NCBI RefSeq assembly: GCF_902859945.1
Contig: NZ_CADIKL010000036.1
Coordinates: 1-64,000, forward strand
DNA length: 64,000 bases
From: Paraburkholderia caffeinitolerans
GTDB lineage: Bacteria; Pseudomonadota; Gammaproteobacteria; Burkholderiales; Burkholderiaceae
Reading direction: 5' to 3'
The position numbers and the translations under genes are program-made. The notes beneath the pieces were generated by a model, which searched no databases, had not been told where the DNA came from, and was given only the letters and a program-made list of their open reading frames with translations. Below are positions 8,272 to 17,934 of this stretch, piece after piece (the stretch's first letter is position 1; each line of letters opens with the position of its first letter).

Positions 8272-9930
8272 ATGAAAACGGCAAGGAGATGGTCGGCAGG
8301 TCTGGTGGCGCTCAGCGCAATGGCGCTCGCCGTGGGTAGCGCACTCGCGCCGGCGCAGGCGAGCGAAACGAGCGGCATCAAGCACGTCCTGCTCATCAGC
8401 TTCGACGGTTTGCACGAGCAGGACGTCGCGCGCTGCATCGGCGGCAATACCTGCCCGAATCTCGCGCTGCTCGCGAAGTCGGGCGTCACGTATACGAACG
8501 CCTATACGCCCGGGCTGTCCGATTCGTTTCCGGGCCTTGCCGCGCTCGTGACGGGTGGCTCGCCCAAGACGGCCGGCCTCTTCTATGACGTTTCGTACGA
8601 CCGCACGCTTTACGCGCCCAGCGACACGGGCTGCGTGGGCAAGCAGGGCTGGAACGTCGTGTTCGACGAAACCACCGGCATCGACGCGCAAAACGGCGGC
8701 GCGCTCGTGCACCTCGACGGCGGCGGCGACTTCAATCCGCAAGCCATTCCGCGCGCGCGCAAAGGCGCCAAGTGCGTGCCGGTCTATCCGCACGACTACG
8801 TGAAGACCAACACGATCTTCGAAGTCGTGAAGGAGAACCTGCCCGGCTCGCACACCGCGTGGGCCGACAAGCATGCATGGGGCTACGACTGGCTGAATGG
8901 CCCCTCGGGTCGCGGCGTGGATGACCTCGCGCGCACCGAGATCAACTCGATCGACCCGGTCACGCAGACGAACTACACCGATGTGTACACGCACACCGAG
9001 CAGTTCGACGATTTCCACGTGCAGGCGCTGATCAACCAGATCAACGGCAAGGACTCCACCGGCACGCGCAACGAGCCCGTGCCCACGCTGTTCGGCACCA
9101 ACTTCCAGACGCTGAGCGTGGCCGAGAAGGCCACCGTAGCCAACGGCGGCGGCTATCTCGACGCCAGCTTCACGCCGGGGCCGAACGTGTCGGGCGCGAT
9201 CACGTATCTCGACAATTCGCTTGGCCTCATCGTTGCCGCGCTCAAGCAGCAAAACCTCTACGCGTCGACGCTCATCATCGTCACGGCCAAGCACGGCCAG
9301 TCGCCCAGCGATCACACGAAGCTCGTGAAGAATGGCGACACGCTCACGAAACTGCTTGAGACGAGCAACTATCTCGATCCGAACGGCAACTTCGGCCAGA
9401 ACAACACCAAGAGCGGCAACCTGAACGACGGTACGGGTCTCGTCGGCACGGGCTTCGTGCAGACCGACGACGTGGGTCTCATCTGGCTGCGCGATCAATC
9501 GCAGCGCGACGCCGTGGTCGCCACGCTCAAGCAGAACCTCTCGTGCAACGTGCCCGGCATCTGCGCGGACGGCCCGCAAGCGTACATTCTCAGCGGCAAC
9601 GCGCTGACCGCGCGCTTCGGCGATCCGTCGCTCGGCCGCACGCCCGATATCGTCGTGCAGCCGAACCCGGGCGTGATCTACACGTCGAGCAAGACGAAGG
9701 ATGAGGAGCACGGCGGCAATGCGCCGGACGATAGCCATCTCGGCCTCGTCGTGTCGTATGCGGGCCTGCATGGCGGCGGCCGCGCGATCCAGGCGCGCGT
9801 GCAGACCACGCAGGTCGCGCCGACGATCCTGCGCGCGCTCGATCTCGATCCGCAACTGCTGCACTCCGTTGCCGCCGAAGGCACGCACTCGCTGCCGGGC
9901 CTCGGGCTCGGCCACGGTTCGGACGAGTAG
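8272..9930 (+). CDS. Secreted type I phosphodiesterase / nucleotide pyrophosphatase family
   Basis: 552 residues with a signal peptide (MKTARRWSAGLVALSAMALAV, cleavage near AQA-SE) and an AGAGGTGA ribosome site. The alkaline-phosphatase-fold metal site is recognisable: HVLLISFDGLHEQDV (first Asp, about residue 44), a nucleophile region LSDSFPGLAALVTGG (Ser or Thr nucleophile expected; Ser here), and KHGQSPSDHTK plus DEEHGGNAPDDSH for the later His/Asp ligands. It probably hydrolyses phosphodiester or pyrophosphate bonds in the periplasm. The substrate is not evident. It appears monocistronic, with a terminator-like hairpin following. Confidence 0.85.
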   Translation: MKTARRWSAGLVALSAMALAVGSALAPAQASETSGIKHVLLISFDGLHEQDVARCIGGNTCPNLALLAKSGVTYTNAYTPGLSDSFPGLAALVTGGSPKTAGLFYDVSYDRTLYAPSDTGCVGKQGWNVVFDETTGIDAQNGGALVHLDGGGDFNPQAIPRARKGAKCVPVYPHDYVKTNTIFEVVKENLPGSHTAWADKHAWGYDWLNGPSGRGVDDLARTEINSIDPVTQTNYTDVYTHTEQFDDFHVQALINQINGKDSTGTRNEPVPTLFGTNFQTLSVAEKATVANGGGYLDASFTPGPNVSGAITYLDNSLGLIVAALKQQNLYASTLIIVTAKHGQSPSDHTKLVKNGDTLTKLLETSNYLDPNGNFGQNNTKSGNLNDGTGLVGTGFVQTDDVGLIWLRDQSQRDAVVATLKQNLSCNVPGICADGPQAYILSGNALTARFGDPSLGRTPDIVVQPNPGVIYTSSKTKDEEHGGNAPDDSHLGLVVSYAGLHGGGRAIQARVQTTQVAPTILRALDLDPQLLHSVAAEGTHSLPGLGLGHGSDE

Positions 9931-9965
9931 TTCGGACGCGTAACGCGTCATACCCGCGGCACCCG

Positions 9966-9995
9966 GGGCCGGCGCTTCGCACGAAGCGTCGGCCC
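9966..9995 (+). terminator. Terminator-like hairpin after the phosphodiesterase gene
   Basis: A 13-bp stem (GGGCCGGCGCTTC / GAAGCGTCGGCCC, one wobble) with a 4-nt loop, followed by a weak pyrimidine tract. Confidence 0.55.
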
Positions 9996-10062
9996 TCTTC
10001 AAGTCACACCGCCCGGTAGCGTTACAATTCCCGCAGACACCACAGGCCTGCGGGTACGCACA

Positions 10063-12453
10063 GTGACCGAGCTTCAACCCGGCTTCGAGCCGGGCTTCAT
10101 CCTGACGCGACATTGGCGCGACACGCCCCACCATACCGAAGTCGACTTCTGGCTCGCAACGCCCGATGGCCCACGGCAGTTGCGCCTGCGCCCGCAAACG
10201 TCGGTCGCGTTCGTGCCGGCTGCGCAACGCGAGACCGCGCTCGGCATGCTTGAGCGCAACAAGGGCGCCGAACTGCGCCCGCTCGAACTGAAGGACTTTC
10301 GGCAGCGGCCCGTGGTCGGCCTCTACGCGCCGCAATACCGCCAGTTGACCGGCACGGCGAAACGCCTGGCGAAAGCGGGCGTCGACGTCTACGAAGCCGA
10401 TATCCAGCCGCCCGAGCGCTACATGATGGAGCGCTTCATCACGGCGCCCGTGTTGTTTCGCGGCACGCCCGATGCTTCGGGACTGCTGCTCGACGGCGAA
10501 CTGAAGCCGGCCACCGGTTATCGCCCGACACTCAGGCTCGTCTCGCTCGACATCGAAACGAGCGCGCAGGGCGAGCTTTATTCGATCGCGCTAGAAGGCT
10601 GCGGCCAGCGCCAGGTCTTCATGCTTGCCCCCGAAAACGGCGACGCGAGCGGGCTCGATTTCGACTTCGAATACTGCGAGAGCCGCGCACAGATGCTCGT
10701 GCGTCTGAACGAATGGATGGCGCGGCACGATCCCGACGCCATCATCGGCTGGAATCTCGTGCAGTTCGATCTGCGCGTGCTGCACGCGCATTCGCAGCAA
10801 TATGGCGTGCCGCTGCGCCTCGGACGCGGCGGCGCCGTGATGGAGTGGCGCGAGCATAGCGTCAACCAGAACCACTACTTCGCGGGCGCGGCGGGCCGAC
10901 TCATCATCGACGGTATCGAGGCGCTGCGCTCGGCCACCTGGAGCTTTACATCGTTCAGCCTCGAATTCGTCGCGCAAACGCTGCTGGGCGAAGGCAAGTC
11001 CGTCGACAATCCGTATCAGCGCATGGACGAAATCCAGCGCCGCTTCGACGAAGACAAGCCCGCGCTCGCGCGCTACAACCTCAAGGATTGCGAACTTGTT
11101 ACGCGCATCTTCGAGAAGACCGAGCTGATCGCATTCCTGCTTGAACGCGCTTCGGTCACCGGATTACCTGCCGACCGCAGCGGCGGTTCGGTCGCGGCGT
11201 TCACGCATCTGTATCTGCCGCGCATGCACCGGCTCGGCTACGTGGCGCCAAATCTCGGCGACGTAGTAGGCGAAAACAGCCCCGGCGGCTTCGTGATGGA
11301 CTCGCGGCCAGGGCTCTACGACTCCGTGCTGGTGCTCGACTACAAGAGCCTTTATCCCTCGATCATCCGCACGTTTCTGATCGATCCCGTGGGGCTGATA
11401 GAAGGTTTGCGCCACGCCGGCGATGAACGCGAAGACGATGAAACCGTGCCGGGCTTTCTCGGCGCGCGCTTCTCGCGCACGATGCACTGCCTGCCCGAGA
11501 TCGTGCGCCAGGTCTGGGAGGGCCGCGAGAACGCCAAGCGCAACAAGAATGCGCCACTTTCGCAGGCGTTGAAGATCATCATGAATGCGTTTTATGGCGT
11601 GCTGGGCTCGACGGGCTGCCGTTTTTTTGACCCGCGCCTCGCATCGTCGATCACCATGCGCGGACACGAGATCATGCGCAAGACGCGCGAATTGATCGAG
11701 TCGCAAGGCTACGACGTCATCTACGGCGATACCGACTCCACCTTCGTTTGGCTCAAGCGCGCGCATACGGAAGAAGACGCCACGCGCACCGGCCGCGCGC
11801 TGGTCGAGCATGTCAACCAGTGGTGGCAGACCGAATTGCGCGAACGCTTCGGTCTCCAAAGCGCTCTGGAGCTGCAATTCGAGCGCCATTATTCGCGCTT
11901 TCTCATGCCCACCGTGCGCGGCGCGGAAGAAGGCAGCAAGAAGCGCTACGCGGGTCTCGCGCGCACGAAAGACGGCAGCGACGACATGGTGTTCAAAGGG
12001 CTGGAGACCGTGCGCACCGACTGGACACCGCTCGCCCAGCAATTCCAGCGCGAACTATACCGGCGAGTCTTCAAACGCGAGCCGTATGCCGACTACGTGC
12101 GCGATTATGTGCGGCGCACGCTGAGCGGCGAGTTCGATGAGCAGCTCGTGTTCAGGAAGCGGCTGCGCCGGCCGCTTGGCGACTATCAGCGCAACGTGCC
12201 GCCGCACGTGCGCGCCGCGCGCGTCGCCGACGAATTCAACCGCGCTAAAGGCCGTCCTCTGCAATATCAAAACGGCGGCTGGATCAGCTACGTGATGACG
12301 ACCGCGGGCCCTGAGCCACTGGAAACGCTCAGCTCGCCTCTCGATTACGGGTTTTATTTGAGTCGACAGTTGCAGCCGGTGGCGGACGCCATTTTGCCGT
12401 TTCTGCGTGAGGAATTTGAAACGCTGGTTTCGGGGCAAGCGAGTTTGTTTTAG
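10063..12453 (+). CDS. polB: DNA polymerase II (family B)
   Basis: 796 residues from a GTG start. The exonuclease domain shows Exo I (VSLDIETSAQGEL, near residue 162) and Exo II (IIGWNLVQFDLRVL). The polymerase domain shows motif A DYKSLYPSIIRTF (near 427), motif B (ALKIIMNAFYGVLGS) and motif C YGDTDSTF (near 553), plus KKRYAG. All catalytic aspartates are present and the length matches E. coli Pol II (783). In E. coli it is an SOS-induced proofreading polymerase for lesion bypass and replication restart. No LexA-type box was noticed upstream. Its 3' end overlaps the convergent LysR gene by 4 bp. Confidence 0.95.
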   Translation: MTELQPGFEPGFILTRHWRDTPHHTEVDFWLATPDGPRQLRLRPQTSVAFVPAAQRETALGMLERNKGAELRPLELKDFRQRPVVGLYAPQYRQLTGTAKRLAKAGVDVYEADIQPPERYMMERFITAPVLFRGTPDASGLLLDGELKPATGYRPTLRLVSLDIETSAQGELYSIALEGCGQRQVFMLAPENGDASGLDFDFEYCESRAQMLVRLNEWMARHDPDAIIGWNLVQFDLRVLHAHSQQYGVPLRLGRGGAVMEWREHSVNQNHYFAGAAGRLIIDGIEALRSATWSFTSFSLEFVAQTLLGEGKSVDNPYQRMDEIQRRFDEDKPALARYNLKDCELVTRIFEKTELIAFLLERASVTGLPADRSGGSVAAFTHLYLPRMHRLGYVAPNLGDVVGENSPGGFVMDSRPGLYDSVLVLDYKSLYPSIIRTFLIDPVGLIEGLRHAGDEREDDETVPGFLGARFSRTMHCLPEIVRQVWEGRENAKRNKNAPLSQALKIIMNAFYGVLGSTGCRFFDPRLASSITMRGHEIMRKTRELIESQGYDVIYGDTDSTFVWLKRAHTEEDATRTGRALVEHVNQWWQTELRERFGLQSALELQFERHYSRFLMPTVRGAEEGSKKRYAGLARTKDGSDDMVFKGLETVRTDWTPLAQQFQRELYRRVFKREPYADYVRDYVRRTLSGEFDEQLVFRKRLRRPLGDYQRNVPPHVRAARVADEFNRAKGRPLQYQNGGWISYVMTTAGPEPLETLSSPLDYGFYLSRQLQPVADAILPFLREEFETLVSGQASLF

Positions 12454-13367
12454 CCGAGAAACCGCCGTATCTCATCAGCAAGCCAGTCGCGCAAAGCGCA
12501 CACCTTGGAGTCGTCGCGGCTGCCGATGCGATAGACGAGATCATGACCGCGCTCCGATTTCAGGCAGATCTCCGGAAACGGCGCAACCAGATGCCCAGCG
12601 GCAATGTCGTCGGCCACGATCACGCTGCGCCCAAGCGCCACGCCTTCACCGCGAATCGCCGCCTCGATGGCGAGACTCCCATGGCTGTAGGCCGATCCGC
12701 GGTCGCTGCGAATTCCCTTGATGCCTGCCAGTGCGAGCCATTGCTCCCAGTTGGCCAGCATGCCGTCCTCGTGCAGCAAAGTGCAGCGTGCAAGACTCTC
12801 GACCGAAGGCATGCCTGCTCTCGCCCTCCAATATTCCGGACTGCAAACCGGCGTCACGGTCTCTTCGAGAATCCGCTCCGCTAGCACACGCGGATAACGC
12901 CCGCTGCCGTAGCGAATCGCGACATCGGCCTCGCCTTCGTTCAGATCGACATATTTGTCGGTCACTTCGAGATGAACGTCGAGTTCCGGATGACGCGCCT
13001 TCAGCCGATGCAGCCGGGGCGCGAGCCACTTGTTCGCGAACGAAACGCTGGAGTTGATCTTCAGGCGCGTCACCCGGCCGTGGCCGTCGCGGCTGTCGTG
13101 AGCGCGCAAGCGCTCCGACTCCTTCGTTAGTTCCGCCAGCACCCGGGTCACGGCCAGCAGGAATTCGGCGCCCGCTTCGGTCAGTACGATCCGCCGCGTC
13201 AGACGCTGAAACAGCGCAACGCCAAGGTGGTTTTCGAGTGTCTTGATACGCCTGCTCACCGCGCCGTGCGTGACGTGCAACTCCTCGGCCGCCAGCGTCA
13301 TGCTCAACAAGCGCCCGGTGGCTTCGAAGGCGCGCAGGGTCTGCAAAGGGGGAAGCCGGTCGAACAT
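12450..13367 (-). CDS. LysR-family regulator (GcvA-like group)
   Basis: 305 residues from the ATG before FDRLPPLQTLRAFEATG; an upstream in-frame ATG at 13406 would add 13 unlikely residues. The winged helix-turn-helix spans residues 5-65 (AAEELHVTHGAVSRRIKTLENHLGVALFQR), followed by a LysR substrate domain with YVDLNEGEADVAIRYGSG. The DLxxGExDvAIRYG pattern and the length fit the GcvA / AmpR-like subgroup. It is divergent from the membrane protein at 13506, the obvious candidate target. Confidence 0.9.
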   Translation of the reverse strand: MFDRLPPLQTLRAFEATGRLLSMTLAAEELHVTHGAVSRRIKTLENHLGVALFQRLTRRIVLTEAGAEFLLAVTRVLAELTKESERLRAHDSRDGHGRVTRLKINSSVSFANKWLAPRLHRLKARHPELDVHLEVTDKYVDLNEGEADVAIRYGSGRYPRVLAERILEETVTPVCSPEYWRARAGMPSVESLARCTLLHEDGMLANWEQWLALAGIKGIRSDRGSAYSHGSLAIEAAIRGEGVALGRSVIVADDIAAGHLVAPFPEICLKSERGHDLVYRIGSRDDSKVCALRDWLADEIRRFLG

Positions 13368-13505
13368 AACGGGAATGGGATGACGACATGCGTGAGTTTT
13401 ACTCACGCATTATATGACGACAAATGGTTTGTCAGGCGCGATGGCGGCCCTCACTATCCATAGCATCGCTCCCGGCTGCCGCACTCCACCATCGTATCGG
13501 TCATC

Positions 13506-14282
13506 ATGGATCTTCTCGTTTTCAAGCTCATCGTCACTCCGTTGTTGCTGTTGGCCGCCAGTCTTGCCGTGCGCCGCTGGGGCGAGGCGATCGGCGGATT
13601 CATGGTCGGCTTGCCGCTCACTTCCGGGCCCATCTCGGTGTTCCTCTCGCTCGAGCACGGGCCCGCCTTCGCGGCGCAGGCCACGGCGGGCTCGCTCGTC
13701 GCCACGGTTGCGCAAGTGGCCTTTTGCCTGGTCTATTGGCGGCTGGCCAGCCTCGGATGGCGCATGGCGCTCGCGAGCGCCTGCGCGACATTCGTCGTCG
13801 TGGCCGCCGTTCTGCAATGGAGCGGCCTCGCACAAACGGGCCTCTTCCTGCTCGCCGTTCTGGCCATCGTGTTCGCGCTCAACTTCATTCCGAACCAGGC
13901 GGCCAAAAACGAAAAGCTCGATCCGCCGTGGTGGGACTTGCCTTCGCGTATGGCGCTCATCGCGGGGCTCGTGGTCGGCGTCACGCTGATCGCGCCTTAT
14001 GTCGGCCCCGAAGCAAGCGGCGTGCTCGCGTCGTTCCCGTTCATGGCGATCATCCTCGCCGTGTTCGCACACCGCTCGGCCGGCCACGCCGCCCCACAGC
14101 AACTGATGCGCGGCATGGTGGCGGGACTGCTGGGCTTTGCCGCGTTCTTCTACGTGCTGAGCCTGCTGCTGACGCGCACGAATCTCGTGGCCGCCTACGG
14201 CAGCGCGATCTTCTGCGCGCTGGCCATCCAGGCGGTCTCCCTGTACCGGCTGCGCATGCCGACCGCCTTGCCCGCCGAGTGA
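13506..14282 (+). CDS. Multi-pass inner-membrane protein of unknown function
   Basis: 258 residues with about eight hydrophobic helices. It opens MDLLVFKLIVTPLLLLAASLAV and contains WGEAIGGFMVGLPLTSGPISVF, then later IPNQAAKNEKLDPPWWDLPSR in a cytoplasmic loop, and GVLASFPFMAIILAVFAHRS. The two glycine-rich half-repeats (GLPLTSGPIS and VLASFPFMA) hint at an internal duplication, as in small transporters. I do not recognise a named family. It is divergent from the LysR gene, with 138 bp between the starts, and is likely under its control. Confidence 0.75.
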   Translation: MDLLVFKLIVTPLLLLAASLAVRRWGEAIGGFMVGLPLTSGPISVFLSLEHGPAFAAQATAGSLVATVAQVAFCLVYWRLASLGWRMALASACATFVVVAAVLQWSGLAQTGLFLLAVLAIVFALNFIPNQAAKNEKLDPPWWDLPSRMALIAGLVVGVTLIAPYVGPEASGVLASFPFMAIILAVFAHRSAGHAAPQQLMRGMVAGLLGFAAFFYVLSLLLTRTNLVAAYGSAIFCALAIQAVSLYRLRMPTALPAE

Positions 14283-14417
14283 TCCCACGGTAGTGGGTCC
14301 GGCCGCTCATTCACGCCCCGTCAGCAGTCGAATCGGCGCAAAATAGCTTCGCAACCGGAGGCGCGCACGGCGCCTCCCCAGAGTTGCGAACGCACGCGCT
14401 CGACGCCACGGGGCCCC

Positions 14418-15797
14418 ATGTACGGCTTGTTGATAGGACCAGCTACGCGCAGGCAGGCGATCTTCGCCGGCCTCTGCGCGCTCGCGATCATGCTCACGCT
14501 CGCGCTTGCGGCGCCGCGCGCTCACGACACCCTGCCCGCCATCGGCCCGTTCATGCCGATGTGCGCGCTAACCGTGTTCACTACTTCGGGCATTGCGGCG
14601 TTCATGCTCGGCGCGCGCTTCGCGGCCACGCGTCTGCCGATGCTCGGCGCACTCGGTGGCGCCTACGCTTTCACCGCCATTACCGTCGCATTGCAATTGC
14701 TGATGTTTCCTGGCGTGTTCACGCGCACCGGCTTGCTGGGCGCGGGCCCGTATAGCGCGGCGTGGATGTGGGTTTTCTGGCACGCGGGCTTCCCCGCGCT
14801 CGTGATCGTGGCCGAACTGGTGCGCAGCCGCGCGTCGGACGACCCGCCCCAGCGCGCGGGCCTGGGTCTGGATGCCCGCGCCTGGCTCCTGATCCTCGGC
14901 CCCGCCGTGTTTGCCGCAGCGCTCGGCGTGTTCGTGGTTCGCGTCGATCTGGTCGCGCCGTGGCATGCCTCCACGGCAGCGAAGGCTACCGGCGCCACGG
15001 GTCTTGCCATCTGCGCGCTTAATCTCGTGGCCATCGCCGTCGTCTTGTTGAAAGGGCGGCTGCGGCTCGTGCTCGACTGGTGGATCGTGGTGGCGCTGCT
15101 CGCCTCGCTCGTGGACGCCGCGCTCAATACGCTGAGCGTCGAGCGCTTCACGCTGGGCTGGTACGTGGCCCGCATCTTCAGCATGTTCGCGCCGGGCGTG
15201 CTGGTGTGCGTGCTGGTCTGGGAAGTCACGGCGCTCTACCGGCGGTTGTCGGAAGAGCATGCCTCGCTGATCCAGACATCGGCGCACGACGCGCTCACGC
15301 GCGTGTACAACCGCAGCTATTTCGACGAGCAGTTCCGCCGCTCGTTCGAGCGCGCCACGCGTGGTGGGCAACCGCTTTCGCTCGTGATGATCGACGTCGA
15401 TCACTTCAAGCTTTACAACGACGCCCACGGCCACTTGCACGGCGATGCGTGTCTCAGCGCCGTGGCCGAGGCGCTCGCGCGCACGCTGCGCCCCGGCGAC
15501 TTCGTCGCGCGCTACGGCGGCGAGGAGTTCGCGCTGGTGCTGCCCGGCGCCAACGCCGACGACGCCTGCGCCGTCGCGGAACGCGCCCGCGCGGCGGTCG
15601 CGCAACTCGCCATGCCCACGCCAGCGCCTGCGGGCCGGGTCACTGTGAGCGCCGGCTGCGCCACGAGTGGCTCGGGCGGCGCGGCCAACCCGGCTGCGAG
15701 CGCGGTGCCCCATGCGCTGATCGCCGCCGCCGACGCGGCGCTCTATGCCGCCAAGCGCGCCGGCCGCAACCGCGTCGCGCGCGCCGCGCAGAGCTAG
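14418..15797 (+). CDS. Membrane-anchored diguanylate cyclase (GGDEF)
   Basis: 459 residues. The first 270 hold seven or eight hydrophobic segments starting MYGLLIGPATRRQAIFAG, a membrane sensor resembling 5TM/MASE-type modules. The GGDEF domain follows (HDALTRVYNRSYFDEQF), with an intact catalytic site RYGGEEFALVLPG near residue 364 and the metal-binding MIDVDHFKLYND. It should make cyclic di-GMP at the inner membrane. No obvious RxxD inhibitory site is seen five residues before the GGEEF. Its 3' end converges on the NlpD-like gene with 4 bp between them. Confidence 0.9.
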   Translation: MYGLLIGPATRRQAIFAGLCALAIMLTLALAAPRAHDTLPAIGPFMPMCALTVFTTSGIAAFMLGARFAATRLPMLGALGGAYAFTAITVALQLLMFPGVFTRTGLLGAGPYSAAWMWVFWHAGFPALVIVAELVRSRASDDPPQRAGLGLDARAWLLILGPAVFAAALGVFVVRVDLVAPWHASTAAKATGATGLAICALNLVAIAVVLLKGRLRLVLDWWIVVALLASLVDAALNTLSVERFTLGWYVARIFSMFAPGVLVCVLVWEVTALYRRLSEEHASLIQTSAHDALTRVYNRSYFDEQFRRSFERATRGGQPLSLVMIDVDHFKLYNDAHGHLHGDACLSAVAEALARTLRPGDFVARYGGEEFALVLPGANADDACAVAERARAAVAQLAMPTPAPAGRVTVSAGCATSGSGGAANPAASAVPHALIAAADAALYAAKRAGRNRVARAAQS

Positions 15798-15801
15798 GGG
15801 C

Positions 15802-16566
15802 TCACTCCGCGACCGGTCCGGAATCCGCCGGCAGATGCGCCAATGGATCCACCGCATGGCTGCCTTCGCGCATCTCGAACTGAAGCAGCGCGGCGCCGTC
15901 GCCCTGCGTGCCCATCTCCGCAATGGCCGCGCCCTGCAGAACCGCGTCGCCTTCGTGAACGAGCAGCCGGCGGTTATTGCCATAGGCCGTCACGAAGCCA
16001 TCGTCATGCTTGAGGATGACCATGAGGCCATAGGTCTTGATGCCGTCGCCCGCATAGACGACGCGTCCCGCAGCGGCGGCTTTGATAGGCTTGCCCGCGC
16101 TGCCGGCAATCTCGATGCCGCGCGAGCCGCCTTCGCCGAACTCGCGCACGACCATGCCGTTGACCGGCCAGACGAATTGCGCCGATGCAGATGTGTGCGT
16201 GACGCCTGTCGTTTCTGTAACGTAAGCCGCGCCCGCAGGCGCGGCATTCGCCTGCGCTGGCCCGGCATCCGGCGGCGCCACCCGCAGCATCTGGCCCACG
16301 CGCAGCGGGGCACCTGGCGCAACATCGTTCCAGCTCGCGATGTCTTGCGGGGTGCGCCCGAATTCCGGCGCGACTCTGGCGAGCGTATCGCCCGGCTGCA
16401 CGCAGTAGTACCCCGCGCTCACCTGCTGGCAATGCATCGCGAAAACCGGGGGCTTCCGTCCCATATCGAGCGTGCATCCCGACAGCACGCCGCCAGCGCC
16501 AAACAGAACGCTCAGCAGAACGCCCCAAACAGCGCCACGTTGCCGCGATTTCAAACTCCGTCTCAT
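15802..16566 (-). CDS. NlpD-like LysM / degenerate M23 lipoprotein
   Basis: 254 residues from the second in-frame ATG, which has AGGA ten bases upstream; the first ATG (16584) lacks a site. A basic n-region and hydrophobic stretch end in the lipobox LSGC, so it is a lipoprotein. A LysM repeat follows (YYCVQPGDTLARVAPEFG to GQMLRV) and then a LytM/M23 fold (GRVVYAGDGIKTYGLMVILKHDDGFVTAYG). The zinc motifs are lost: the HxxxD site is RGIEIAG and the HLHFE site is LLQFEMR. Catalytically dead LytM proteins such as E. coli NlpD activate amidases at the division septum, which is the likely role here. The usual partner genes (surE, rpoS) are not adjacent, so it may be a paralogue. Confidence 0.85.
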   Translation of the reverse strand: MRRSLKSRQRGAVWGVLLSVLFGAGGVLSGCTLDMGRKPPVFAMHCQQVSAGYYCVQPGDTLARVAPEFGRTPQDIASWNDVAPGAPLRVGQMLRVAPPDAGPAQANAAPAGAAYVTETTGVTHTSASAQFVWPVNGMVVREFGEGGSRGIEIAGSAGKPIKAAAAGRVVYAGDGIKTYGLMVILKHDDGFVTAYGNNRRLLVHEGDAVLQGAAIAEMGTQGDGAALLQFEMREGSHAVDPLAHLPADSGPVAE

Positions 16567-16685
16567 TAATTCGTCATCCTGCATTTAATCGGTGAGACGA
16601 ACATTATGAAAGGCGGGCGCGGCACCTCATCTCAGTTTTTCAGGCGTCACGGCGTGGAGTTCGAAGCCGGGCAATGCGCCGAATA

Positions 16686-16733
16686 GTGGACGAAAAGGCG
16701 GACGAATAGGCGGACGAAAAAGCACACGAAAAA
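16686..16733. repeat. Four tandem 12-bp repeats
   Basis: Four units of about 12 bp (GcGGACGAAaAg with 1-3 changes each) lie between the flavodoxin stop and the NlpD-like gene. This looks like slippage in non-coding DNA; no function is evident. Confidence 0.6.
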
Positions 16734-16742
16734 ACGTGCGCG

Positions 16743-17240
16743 TCAAAAGACGCCGAGCGCAAGTCCGGCGGCCAGCCCCGCGCCCAGTTCCGCGCAGCGT
16801 TCGAGATCGTCGGCGCCGATGGTCTTGGGCGCGAGAATGCGTTCGGGCGTCTGCGCATGGGTGCAAACGATCACGCTCTGCGCCACCGCTTTCAGCCGCC
16901 AGCCCGTAGCGATGCGATCGATCTGGCGCAGCGCATTTTGCCCGTCGCTGCCCGCGCAGATCATGACCGCATAGGGACGGCCGTTCACGCGGTCGAGCGC
17001 CGCGTAATAGCTGCGGTCGAAGAAGTCCTTCATCAGCCCGGACATGGCCGCGAGATTCTCCGGGGTCGCGAACAGATAGCCGTCCGCGGCGAGCACGTCT
17101 TCGGGTTGCGTGGCGTCCGCGCGCTGCAGCTTCACCGCGACGCCCGCCTGCTCGCGCGCGGCCGCCGCCGCTGCCTCGGCCATTTGCTGCGTGCCTCCGG
17201 TCATCGTGTGATAGACGATCAGCAGCGTCTTCATACGCAT
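16743..17240 (-). CDS. Flavodoxin-fold NAD(P)H-dependent reductase-like protein
   Basis: 165 residues. The N-terminus MKTLLIVYHTMTGGTQQMA is the flavodoxin phosphate-binding loop, followed by ADGYLFATPENLAAMSGLMKDFFDR, a variant of the FMN loop in which the usual Pro-x-Tyr/Trp is TPENLAAM. Expected to bind FMN and act as a soluble redox protein. There is no operon partner; the neighbouring DUF1697 gene is divergent with 100 bp between the starts. Confidence 0.8.
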   Translation of the reverse strand: MRMKTLLIVYHTMTGGTQQMAEAAAAAAREQAGVAVKLQRADATQPEDVLAADGYLFATPENLAAMSGLMKDFFDRSYYAALDRVNGRPYAVMICAGSDGQNALRQIDRIATGWRLKAVAQSVIVCTHAQTPERILAPKTIGADDLERCAELGAGLAAGLALGVF

Positions 17241-17340
17241 TTACTCTTCGCTTCGCCAACGCGCCGGAATGGCGCGTCCCATCTTTTCGATGATACCCCG
17301 CGCATCTCACGCTTCGCGCGAACCGCAGTATCATGCGCGC

Positions 17341-17853
17341 ATGCCTACCTATATCGCCCTGCTGCGCGCCGTGAATGTCGGCGGCACCGGCAAGCTCCCG
17401 ATGGCGGATCTGCGCGCGATGTGCGAGGCGCTCGGCTTTACCAGCGTGCGCACGTATATCGCGAGCGGTAACGTCGTCTTCCAGAGCCGGCTCGCGGCGG
17501 CGAGCGTGAAGAAGCAACTCGAACGCAGCCTCGAAGACTACGCGGGCAAGCCAGTGGGTGTGCTGCTGCGCACCGCCGCTGAAATGGCCGCCGTACTCGC
17601 GGCGAATCCTTTCGCGAGCGAGCCTCCCGAGCGCACACTCGCGATCTTTCTGGACACCGCCCCAAGCGCCGACGCGCTGGAGAAGGCGAGCGGCCAGGGC
17701 ACGGAGCTCATTGCCCTCGGCACGCGCGAGATCTACGTGTACTACCAGGACGGCATCGCGCGCTCGAAGCTCAAGATTCCCGCTGCAAAAAACGGCACCG
17801 CGCGCAACATGAACACGGTGGCCACGCTCGCGCAATGGGCCGCGGAGCGCTAG
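17341..17853 (+). CDS. DUF1697 family protein
   Basis: 170 residues starting MPTYIALLRAVNVGGTGKLPMADLR, the hallmark of DUF1697, with SVRTYIASGNVVFQS and RSKLKIPAAKNGTARNMNTV near the C-terminus. The family is small, cytoplasmic and of unknown function. An in-frame ATG at 17269 was rejected because the extension does not match the family and the conserved motif begins at 17341. It appears to be transcribed alone. Confidence 0.9.
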   Translation: MPTYIALLRAVNVGGTGKLPMADLRAMCEALGFTSVRTYIASGNVVFQSRLAAASVKKQLERSLEDYAGKPVGVLLRTAAEMAAVLAANPFASEPPERTLAIFLDTAPSADALEKASGQGTELIALGTREIYVYYQDGIARSKLKIPAAKNGTARNMNTVATLAQWAAER

Positions 17854-17934
17854 GTTACGCCGCACAACACCCCTGTCACGCTGCGGCCTCATGATGGACC
17901 GCTCTGCTACGAGCAATTCCAGGAGATGCAAGAG

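Noticed and set aside
8188..10335. 715-residue leftward open frame
   Set aside because: It is the antisense shadow of the phosphodiesterase gene and the start of polB, with Arg/His/Val-rich composition and no family motifs.
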